Of a stretch of DNA of 19,226 nt, positions 1 to 4,683 are shown piece after piece; the first letter of the stretch is position 1, and each line of letters opens with the position of its first letter. A program made the translations under genes and the position numbers. Location: positions 1 to 19,226 of the forward strand of contig CAAGII010000183.1 of assembly GCA_900769875.1 (NCBI GenBank), given 5' to 3'. The notes below the pieces were generated by a model, which saw nothing but the letters and a program-made list of their open reading frames with translations, had not been told where the DNA came from and made no database searches. Source of the DNA: Clostridia bacterium. Lineage in GTDB: Bacteria; Bacillota; Clostridia; Christensenellales; Aristaeellaceae.

Positions 1-1
1 C

Positions 2-763
2 AGCTGCTACCACACGCAGACCATCCGCATGCCGGACGGCAGGGTGTGGAAGGTGATGCGCGACTCCAGCATCCCCGGCCCCGACGAGGAGAAGACCGAG
101 GTGGTCAGCCCCATCTGCCGCTGGGAGGACATCGAAACGGTGCAGGAGCTGGTACGCGCCCTGCGCAAGGCCGGCGCGAAGGCCGACCCCGCACACTGCG
201 GCATCCACGTCCACATCGGGCTGGGCAGCCACACCCCCAGAACGCTTCGGAACCTGGTCAACATCGTCAACGCGAAGGAGGACCTCCTGACCCAGGCGCT
301 GGCCATCGACCCCGACCGGCGCGACGCCTGGTGCAGGCCGGTTGACCAGCACTTCCTCGCCCGCCTGAACCAAACCAAGCCCCAGACCATGGACGCCTTC
401 GCGAGGCTTTGGTACGGCTCCGGCGACTGGCAATGGCACGCCAGCCAACACTACGACCCCAGCCGCTACCGCCTGCTCAACCTCCACGCGGTGTGGCAGA
501 AGGGCACCATCGAGTTCCGAGCCTTCAACAGCACCCTCCACGCGGGCGAGGTCAAGAGCTACATCCAGCTTTGCCTGGCCATCAGCCACAAGGCGCTGAC
601 CGCGAAGAGCGCAAGCCCCGCAAGGCCGCAGACCGACAACCCGAAGTACACCTTCCGCTGCTGGCTCCTCCAGATGGGCTTCATCGGAGACGAATTCGAG
701 ACCGCCCGCCAGCACCTCACCAAGCACCTGCCCGGCAACAGCGCCTGGCGTCAGGCTTCCTGA
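2..763 (+). CDS. GS-like amidoligase (Amidoligase_2 type), 5'-truncated by window edge
   Basis: The frame is already open at base 2, so the N-terminus lies outside the window; the ATG at 29 is probably internal. Visible family marks are the acidic stretch followed by EVVSPI, then CGIHVHIG (bases about 197-220), and later GTIEFRAFNSTL, all resembling the glutamine-synthetase-fold amidoligases (PF12224-like). Such enzymes use ATP to join a carboxylate to an amine; phage and plasmid members have been linked to peptide or metabolite modification. The substrate here is unknown. The last ~37 residues (bases 641-751) form a separate module that recurs in the minus-strand protein at 2899-3888. It heads an operon with two small genes and a glutamine amidotransferase, which could supply ammonia. 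The stop codon sits in the loop of a hairpin and a hammerhead ribozyme follows. Family call is fairly sure; function is inferred. Confidence 0.8.
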   Translation, partial: SCYHTQTIRMPDGRVWKVMRDSSIPGPDEEKTEVVSPICRWEDIETVQELVRALRKAGAKADPAHCGIHVHIGLGSHTPRTLRNLVNIVNAKEDLLTQALAIDPDRRDAWCRPVDQHFLARLNQTKPQTMDAFARLWYGSGDWQWHASQHYDPSRYRLLNLHAVWQKGTIEFRAFNSTLHAGEVKSYIQLCLAISHKALTAKSASPARPQTDNPKYTFRCWLLQMGFIGDEFETARQHLTKHLPGNSAWRQAS

Positions 764-778
764 TGAAGGGAGCCTGAC
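750..778 (+). other. Hairpin spanning the amidoligase stop codon
   Basis: GTCAGGCTTCC (750-760) pairs with GGGAGCCTGAC (768-778), with one G-T wobble, around a 7-base loop that contains the TGA stop. No T-run follows, so it is not a normal intrinsic terminator. It lies directly upstream of the ribozyme at 785-840 and could protect the 3' end left by self-cleavage; that role is inference. Confidence 0.6.
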
Positions 779-784
779 ACACCA

Positions 785-840
785 CCCGCCTGACGAGAGC
801 TCGGCGGCACCGAGCCGAAACCGGCACGGCCGGTCGCGGG
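785..840 (+). ncRNA. Type I hammerhead ribozyme (copy 1)
   Basis: All conserved core elements are present in order. Stem I 5' strand is CCCGC (785-789), then CTGACGA (790-796), stem II (797-816), GAAA (817-820), stem III ACCGGC/GCCGGT (820-825 with 829-834, ACG loop), the GTC cleavage triplet ending at 835, and stem I 3' strand GCGGG (836-840), fully complementary to 785-789. Stem II pairs GCTCGG with CCGAGC plus an outer G-C pair, with A798 bulged. Because stem I is the open helix, this is type I. Predicted cleavage is between 835 and 836, 42 bases before the ATG of the next gene. A second copy at 1511-1565 keeps the core while stem III changes in a compensatory way, which strongly supports the call. 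Confidence 0.9.
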
Positions 841-877
841 AAGCCGCAAAAACTCACAAATCAAGGAGGCACACACC

Positions 878-1093
878 ATGACCGAAACGAGGCGCATCGA
901 GAACCTGTACGCCTACCTCAGGCAGACTCGCGAGGACCGCATCATCGTCCGCACCACCCGCGTCGCGGGCGACTGGCACGACAACGAGTTCGACGCACAC
1001 GCAGCGGGCTTTGAAATCCGCCGCTTTCAGAACCCGGAGTACCTTGCCCGCCGGGAGTTTGCCGAATGCTACCTGCTGACCCGCCGCTCCTGA
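878..1093 (+). CDS. Small unknown protein (71 aa) of the amidoligase operon
   Basis: The ATG follows AAGGAGG with an 8-base spacer, a strong ribosome site, so this is very probably translated. The product is charged, rich in Arg, Asp and Glu, and soluble-looking, with no signal peptide, membrane segment or recognisable motif. It begins MTETRRIENLYAYLR and ends ECYLLTRRS. I do not recognise a family. It is the first gene after ribozyme copy 1, so its mRNA would start with a 5'-hydroxyl 42-base leader after self-cleavage. The next gene has an almost identical ribosome-site leader (AAGGAGG, one differing base, ACACACC, ATG). It may be a substrate or accessory protein of the amidoligase; this rests only on position. 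Confidence 0.7.
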   Translation: MTETRRIENLYAYLRQTREDRIIVRTTRVAGDWHDNEFDAHAAGFEIRRFQNPEYLARREFAECYLLTRRS

Positions 1094-1140
1094 ATCTGCC
1101 CGACCAATCAAAACGCGCACAGCGCAAGGAGGTACACACC

Positions 1141-1476
1141 ATGGAGAACACCACCACCAATCGTCAGCTTCTGAATCGACTGCAGGCCCTGTGCGAGGGC
1201 ACACCCTATGATCTGCGCATCCGGGAGCGGGAGAACCACATCGGCCTGAACTTCTACACCCGCGAGGACGCTCCCGAATACACGCCTTACATGTGCGTGG
1301 AGGACGAGGTTTGCTTCACCGGGAGCTTCCGAATCGAGGTTCAGACCACCAGCTACGGAGCCCTGCCGCCCGAGGACATCCTGCGAGTCGCGCAAGGCCT
1401 GATGACCGCCGCACAGCTGGCCAAGGCCATGAGCGCGGAAATCCAGCGCGCCGGATACCGGGTGATCGGCGGCTGA
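1141..1476 (+). CDS. Small unknown protein (111 aa) of the amidoligase operon
   Basis: The start chosen is the ATG at 1141, behind AAGGAGG with an 8-base spacer; an in-frame ATG at 1066 lies inside the previous gene and has no ribosome site. The product begins MENTTTNRQLLNRLQALCEG and ends IQRAGYRVIGG. It is soluble-looking, with alternating charged and hydrophobic residues, a predicted helical C-terminal third (PPEDILRVAQGLMTAAQLAKAM), and no membrane segment. No family recognised. It sits 47 bases after the 71-aa gene without a terminator, so the two are probably co-translated from one RNA. A short hairpin (1470-1482) holds its stop codon in the loop, as for the amidoligase gene, and ribozyme copy 2 follows. 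Confidence 0.75.
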   Translation: MENTTTNRQLLNRLQALCEGTPYDLRIRERENHIGLNFYTREDAPEYTPYMCVEDEVCFTGSFRIEVQTTSYGALPPEDILRVAQGLMTAAQLAKAMSAEIQRAGYRVIGG

Positions 1477-1482
1477 CAGCCG
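1470..1482 (+). other. Short hairpin spanning the stop codon of the 111-aa gene
   Basis: CGGCT (1470-1474) pairs with AGCCG (1478-1482) around a 3-base loop; the TGA stop (1474-1476) lies at the top of the hairpin. There is no T-run. It has the same placement relative to the following ribozyme as the hairpin at 750-778. Confidence 0.45.
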
Positions 1483-1510
1483 GGAGTGTACGCTCAGGAA
1501 TCAAATCAAC

Positions 1511-1565
1511 CCCGCCTGACGATGGCCCCCGGCACAGGCCGAAACACCCGCAAGGGTGTCGCGGG
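1511..1565 (+). ncRNA. Type I hammerhead ribozyme (copy 2)
   Basis: Stem I 5' strand is CCCGC (1511-1515), then CTGACGA (1516-1522), stem II GGCC/GGCC (1524-1527 with 1537-1540), GAAA (1541-1544), and stem III ACACCC/GGGTGT (1544-1549 with 1554-1559) closed by a GCAA tetraloop. The GTC triplet ends at 1560 and stem I closes with GCGGG (1561-1565). Predicted cleavage is between 1560 and 1561, 45 bases before the amidotransferase ATG. T1523 is an extra unpaired base at the foot of stem II. Compared with copy 1, the core is identical and every stem III pair is kept although most of the bases differ. Loop II of both copies contains CGGCAC. Confidence 0.9.
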
Positions 1566-1605
1566 AGCCCGAGCTTCCCAAATACATCAAAGGAGGATTA
1601 CCGAC

Positions 1606-2187
1606 ATGTGTGTAATCTGCGCATCACCCAAGGGCGTTCGCCAGCCCGCCATCTCCGAAATCAAGCGGATGTTCTTCCGCAATCCCGACGGCGCGGGATA
1701 CATGGCCGCGCGGGACGGAAAGGTCATCATCCACAAAGGATTCATGCGACTGGATGATTTCATGAACGCTCTGAAATCCGAGCACTTCACTGCCAGAGAC
1801 AGCGTGGTGTACCACTTCCGCATCAGCACCCAGGCGGGCATCAATCCCGCCATGACCCATCCCTTTCCGCTTTCCAATCAGCGCGAGGTGATGAAGGCGC
1901 TGGACGTGCGCTGCGGCATCGGCATCGCCCACAACGGCATCATCCGCCTGACCAGCGACCCGGACGAAAAGGAATACAGCGACACAGCGATTTTCATCGC
2001 CGACTACCTCTCACAAATCGTCGGAGGCCCTGATGACCTGCGCGACCCGGTGGTGCTGGAAACCATCCGCTGCCTGATCGGCTCCAAGATGGCCATTCTG
2101 GACGGCACGGGGCACATCGCCACGGTCGGACAGTTCTACAACGACCGGGGGCTGCTCTTCAGCAACCTGCACCACCGCCCGTGGTAA
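1606..2187 (+). CDS. Class II (N-terminal Cys) glutamine amidotransferase-like protein
   Basis: The ATG at 1606 follows AGGAGG with a 9-base spacer and puts Cys at residue 2, the nucleophile exposed after Met removal in Ntn-hydrolase class II amidotransferases; a start further upstream would destroy this. Other fitting motifs are RNPDGAGYM (25-33), YHFRIST (69-75, an Arg like the one that binds glutamine carboxylate), IAHNGII (107-113, the HNG motif) and SDTAIF (125-130). At 193 residues it is essentially the glutaminase domain alone, with no synthetase domain. It probably hydrolyses glutamine to feed ammonia to the co-encoded amidoligase; GAT-II domains next to GS-like amidoligases are a described association. 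Its mRNA begins after ribozyme copy 2. A terminator follows at 2210. The acceptor substrate is unknown. Confidence 0.85.
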   Translation: MCVICASPKGVRQPAISEIKRMFFRNPDGAGYMAARDGKVIIHKGFMRLDDFMNALKSEHFTARDSVVYHFRISTQAGINPAMTHPFPLSNQREVMKALDVRCGIGIAHNGIIRLTSDPDEKEYSDTAIFIADYLSQIVGGPDDLRDPVVLETIRCLIGSKMAILDGTGHIATVGQFYNDRGLLFSNLHHRPW

Positions 2188-2209
2188 GCTCCGGAATCGG
2201 ATGCCCGTC

Positions 2210-2232
2210 GCCGCCTTCGGGCGGCCTTTTTT
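2210..2232 (+). terminator. Intrinsic terminator of the amidoligase operon
   Basis: GCCGCC (2210-2215), TTCG tetraloop and GGCGGC (2220-2225) are followed by C and six T. It lies 23 bases after the amidotransferase stop codon. Confidence 0.9.
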
Positions 2233-2348
2233 CGTTGCGCCGGAATCGCCTCACGTTTGCCCCGTGTCGGGCGCAGGGGCAAAGGCCGGGGAACAATCCC
2301 AGCGGGGCGATGAAGCCCGACGTGCGCGAACGTGGCCGCGCTTGGGAC
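2233..2348. other. Non-coding gap between convergent operons, with one hairpin
   Basis: No supportable gene is seen here. TTTGCCCC (2256-2263) pairs perfectly with GGGGCAAA (2276-2283) around a 12-base loop, with no T-run in either direction. The rest is GC-rich sequence without a recognisable motif. Confidence 0.4.
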
Positions 2349-2376
2349 AAAGCAAAAGCCGCCCCGAAGGACGGCT
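2349..2376 (-). terminator. Intrinsic terminator of the leftward operon ending at 2400
   Basis: Read on the minus strand, AGCCGTCC, a TTCG loop and GGGCGGCT form an 8-bp stem with one wobble (plus-strand 2357-2376), followed by an interrupted T-run. It lies 23 bases beyond the stop of the Zn-ribbon gene and faces the plus-strand terminator at 2210. Confidence 0.8.
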
Positions 2377-2399
2377 TGCAAATGCCCGTGGCGATGACA

Positions 2400-2912
2400 T
2401 CATTTCCCGGTCAGAAGGCTCATGCTCGTTTCGATTCCGTCTTCCGTTCTGCGGAAGCGAATCATCACGGATACATCCTTGCAGGTGTACTTGGCCTGAA
2501 AGGGTTCCGTCCACAGCTGGGTCAGCCCCGGACAGCTCTCCAATGCTTCCAAGCGAAGCTCCGCAGCATCTTCGCCGTTTTCAAATCGGCTGAACAGCTC
2601 TCGCAGCGTCGCCAGCTGTTCCTGCTTCACGCGCTCCCACACCTGGGCGGCAGGCAGTGCTTTGAAATCCGAATCGGGTCTGCGGGGCCGAAGCCCGGCC
2701 CACTGGTACAGCGACATCGGTGCGTTCATGAATGCCAGCTTGGCTTCATCCACACCGCAGGTGTCGCAGATCATGATGTCCGCCGAGCGGCTCAGGGCGT
2801 TGGTGTACAAATCAGGCTTCATGGTATCCATCCCGCAGCGCGGACAGAGGGGGTACCTCCCGGCTTCCTGCGCGGCTTTCAAATCCGCCAGCCGCTGCTC
2901 AATTCTCTTCAT
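2400..2912 (-). CDS. Zn-ribbon phage protein (170 aa), unknown function
   Basis: The start ATG has GAGGAG 7 bases upstream and the gene overlaps the end of the preceding gene by 14 bases, so translation is probably coupled. The N-terminal part has two Cys pairs, CPRCG (about 23-27) and CDTCG (about 49-53), spaced like a zinc ribbon. The middle (LSRSADIMICDTCGVDEA, then QWAGLRP) resembles a widespread family of small clostridial phage and ICE proteins of unknown role. The C-terminal half (about 115-165) looks alpha/beta without motifs I know. It is the last gene of the leftward transcript, with a terminator after it. A nucleic-acid-binding or adaptor role is possible but not shown. Confidence 0.75.
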   Translation of the reverse strand: MKRIEQRLADLKAAQEAGRYPLCPRCGMDTMKPDLYTNALSRSADIMICDTCGVDEAKLAFMNAPMSLYQWAGLRPRRPDSDFKALPAAQVWERVKQEQLATLRELFSRFENGEDAAELRLEALESCPGLTQLWTEPFQAKYTCKDVSVMIRFRRTEDGIETSMSLLTGK

Positions 2913-3888
2913 GGCTGTTCTCCTCGCTTTCCTTCAGGGCCTTCCTCAGCTCGGCATACCGCGCCCGGTGCGCATCCATCTTGTCGGCGGTGCGGAAGGC
3001 CGCGTAGCCGTGCAGATGTTTCAGCAGCGCGGCGCGAGTGGCTTTGTACTCTGCGCCGCCCATGCCCAGCTGCATCAGCCAGCTCCGGCAGAAATACTTC
3101 ATCTCACTGTCCAGGGGCTCCATTCGCTTGCTGCTGACGTGGTGTGCCTTCATGGCTCTGGCGGCCACGGTGGTCAGCAGCTCCGCAAAGCTGTTCCAGC
3201 CGGTGGGATTCTCCCGGTCCCAGGTGGTATCCAGCTTCAGCTTGTCCTCCTCGACGGCAATGCCCGTGACCATGCCGATCTCGGCTTCTTGTCGCAGAAG
3301 CTCCGAAATCTGCTCAATGCTTTCGGGCCTGGGGTCATCCAGCAGCTCGATGACCTCCTCATCCATGCGGAGGAAATCGCATCGGGTCATGGCGGCAATC
3401 AGGCTCTGCCTGGCGTAGAGCGTCCGCAGGATGTTGATGAGTCCCTGCGGTGTGCAGGCAGTCAGCGGAATGCTGACGGTGATGCGGTCTGGCAGCTCGG
3501 TGACATCAGCCGCTGTGGTGGTGAGAGCTGTATCTGCTTCTGAATCTGCGGGCTGTTCTTCCTCGGCCATGGGTTCTTCAATCTCGGTCGGCTCGTTCCC
3601 GGTCTCGGCCGGCGCACTTTCAGCCATAGCCTCAGCTTCTGAATCTGCCTGGGGTTCGTCCAGTTCGGCAGGCATTTCGCTGATATAGCCGTTGTCCAGC
3701 AGGAAGCGGGCTACGGGTATCATCTCGTCCTGCTCTCCGCTCACAGATGCGTCTCGGTTCACGGTGATTCCTCCTATCCGGAATGCGTAGGTGGGGGCAC
3801 GCAGGTAGATCGCGGGGCAATGCAGAAGCCCGGAGAGCTTCCTTACCATCTCCTTGCGAACATAGCACTCGGTTGCAATGGTTATCAT
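2899..3888 (-). CDS. 'Virulence-related protein' family phage protein with shared C-terminal module
   Basis: It starts at ATG 3888 behind AAGGAGG (7-base spacer). The N-terminal ~70 residues (MITIATECYVRKEMVRKL, then YAFRIGGITVN) match what phage and ICE annotations call virulence-related protein; that name is historical and no toxin function follows from it. Residues about 75-125 are an acidic, Ala/Glu/Pro-rich linker. About 130-250 is a mixed domain that I do not recognise. Residues about 262-298 (CRSWLMQLGMGG through KHLHGYAAFR) closely match the C-terminus of the plus-strand amidoligase, 17 of 37 positions by eye. A charged helix ends the protein. It lies between the 56-aa gene and the Zn-ribbon gene in one operon. 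Function unknown. Confidence 0.8.
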   Translation of the reverse strand: MITIATECYVRKEMVRKLSGLLHCPAIYLRAPTYAFRIGGITVNRDASVSGEQDEMIPVARFLLDNGYISEMPAELDEPQADSEAEAMAESAPAETGNEPTEIEEPMAEEEQPADSEADTALTTTAADVTELPDRITVSIPLTACTPQGLINILRTLYARQSLIAAMTRCDFLRMDEEVIELLDDPRPESIEQISELLRQEAEIGMVTGIAVEEDKLKLDTTWDRENPTGWNSFAELLTTVAARAMKAHHVSSKRMEPLDSEMKYFCRSWLMQLGMGGAEYKATRAALLKHLHGYAAFRTADKMDAHRARYAELRKALKESEENSHEEN

Positions 3889-3944
3889 GGCTTGACCTCC
3901 TTCGGTTCAGGGTAGTGACATATACGCTCTGAAACCGATGAAAG

Positions 3945-4115
3945 TCAAGCGGGAATATGCTTTTTCTGTGCCTGTGCGTGGTAAAAGTCATAGATGCGCA
4001 GCTCCTTTTCCATGCGGCGGATATGCTTGCATAAATCCCTGCGATGCATCGGACCGGAACGCCGCATTTCATCCTTCGCTGCAGCGATCCTTTGGGTCAG
4101 CTCTTCTCGTGTCAT
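3945..4115 (-). CDS. Small basic phage protein (56 aa)
   Basis: This short frame reads MTREELTQRI and continues through GPMHRRDLCKHIRRMEKELR to KKHIPA. It is highly charged and helical, with a pattern seen in many small clostridial phage proteins encoded next to DUF1492 genes. GGAGG lies 4 bases before the ATG at 4115; an ATG directly upstream (4118) is too close to the ribosome site. It is the first gene after the TGTCA-box promoter (4189-4218) and precedes the virulence-related gene by 56 bases. Function is unknown; its size and charge would suit a nucleic-acid or protein-binding regulator, but nothing shows this. Confidence 0.75.
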   Translation of the reverse strand: MTREELTQRIAAAKDEMRRSGPMHRRDLCKHIRRMEKELRIYDFYHAQAQKKHIPA

Positions 4116-4136
4116 CATGCCTCCAAATAGAAACGA

Positions 4137-4161
4137 CCCTGGCGGAGTGTGTCCGCAAGGG
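4137..4161 (-). other. Leader hairpin upstream of the 56-aa gene
   Basis: CCCT and GCGGA (4137-4140, 4142-4146) pair with TCCGC and AGGG (4152-4156, 4158-4161), with one internal G/A mismatch and a 5-base loop. On the transcribed strand a broken T-rich stretch (CGTTTCTATTT) follows, so it could be a leaky terminator or attenuator between the promoter and the first gene. Confidence 0.5.
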
Positions 4162-4188
4162 CCGCGTTCATCCTGTTGTGCTGATGAT

Positions 4189-4218
4189 ACTATACCACAA
4201 CGGTCATACTGACATCAA
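4189..4218 (-). promoter_or_regulatory. Promoter for the 56-aa / virulence-related / Zn-ribbon operon
   Basis: On the minus strand TTGATG (4218-4213) and TATAGT (4194-4189) are separated by 18 bases. This is a decent sigma-A-like promoter with predicted start near 4182. The -35 element is embedded in the TGTCA box array. Confidence 0.6.
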
Positions 4219-4244
4219 CTGTCATTCAGTGACACCAACTGACA
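4210..4244. repeat. Array of TGTCA/TGACA boxes at exact 10-bp spacing
   Basis: On the plus strand TGACA (4210-4214), TGTCA (4220-4224), TGACA (4230-4234) and TGACA (4240-4244) start every 10 bases, one helical turn. Neighbouring boxes make inverted repeats (first/second, second/third), and the last two are direct. They overlap the -35 of the downstream promoter and the final codons of the DUF1492 gene. The layout suits a cooperatively binding activator or repressor; the sigma-like protein encoded immediately upstream is the obvious candidate, by inference. Confidence 0.6.
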
Positions 4245-4681
4245 GATTGATATTTTTCTTTGAAATGATCGCTTTTCAGCACAGCATCCACCTTGTGCAA
4301 TGCCCGGCCATGCACCCTGTATACCGTGCGGATGTTCATGTGCATGACCTCTGCGATCTCCTCCCAGCTCCGATAGCACAGATACCGCAGCTCCAGCAGC
4401 AGCTGGCAGTCGGTATCATCAATCTGCTTGAGCACACCGTTGACCTCGCGCTTAAGATCGACCAGCTGGTCGATGGCGGCGTTGAGGGACTCCTCTTCCT
4501 CCATCAGGCGGATGATGGCATCCTCCAGGGAGGTTACGTTTCTCGTGTGCGACACCTGCTCGCCGTCCAACGATGCGGTGACCTTCCGGGTCATGGCGCG
4601 AAGCCGGGATACACGATCCAGCTTCACATTGATGCGCTGGTCGAGGGTTCTTGCCTGATTCAGATATTCCTTCGCGGTCAT
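4226..4681 (-). CDS. DUF1492 / sigma-70 region 4-like transcription regulator
   Basis: ATG 4681 is chosen because GGAGG lies 7 bases upstream; a GTG two codons earlier is only 1 base from the ribosome site. Of 151 residues, the first half is a coiled-coil-like helical region (MTAKEYLNQA through LVDLKREV). Residues about 97-135 (ELRYLCYRSWEEIAEVMH, then RTVYRVHGRAL) form a helix-turn-helix like sigma factor region 4. This is the DUF1492 type common in Bacillota phages, thought to activate later genes. It follows the SNF2 helicase gene with a 2-base gap. Its final codons overlap the TGTCA box array controlling the next operon, so autocontrol or relay control is plausible. Confidence 0.85.
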   Translation of the reverse strand: MTAKEYLNQARTLDQRINVKLDRVSRLRAMTRKVTASLDGEQVSHTRNVTSLEDAIIRLMEEEESLNAAIDQLVDLKREVNGVLKQIDDTDCQLLLELRYLCYRSWEEIAEVMHMNIRTVYRVHGRALHKVDAVLKSDHFKEKYQSVSWCH

Positions 4682-4683
4682 AT

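Noticed and set aside
2033..2085. CTGATGA followed by GAAAC inside the amidotransferase gene, resembling a hammerhead core
   Set aside because: No stem III or NUH cleavage triplet can be formed and no stem I exists; it is ordinary coding sequence.
2256..2283. 8-bp hairpin in the convergent gap as a third terminator or ribozyme
   Set aside because: No T-run in either direction and no known self-cleaving core.
2181..3137. Long plus-strand open frame (318 codons) opposite the Zn-ribbon and virulence-related genes
   Set aside because: It runs through both terminators and is antisense to better supported genes; GC-rich DNA gives many such frames here.
3632..4072. Minus-strand open frame of 146 codons over the 56-aa gene and the start of the virulence-related gene
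   Set aside because: No ribosome site, and it conflicts with two frames that have good ribosome sites and family-like sequence.
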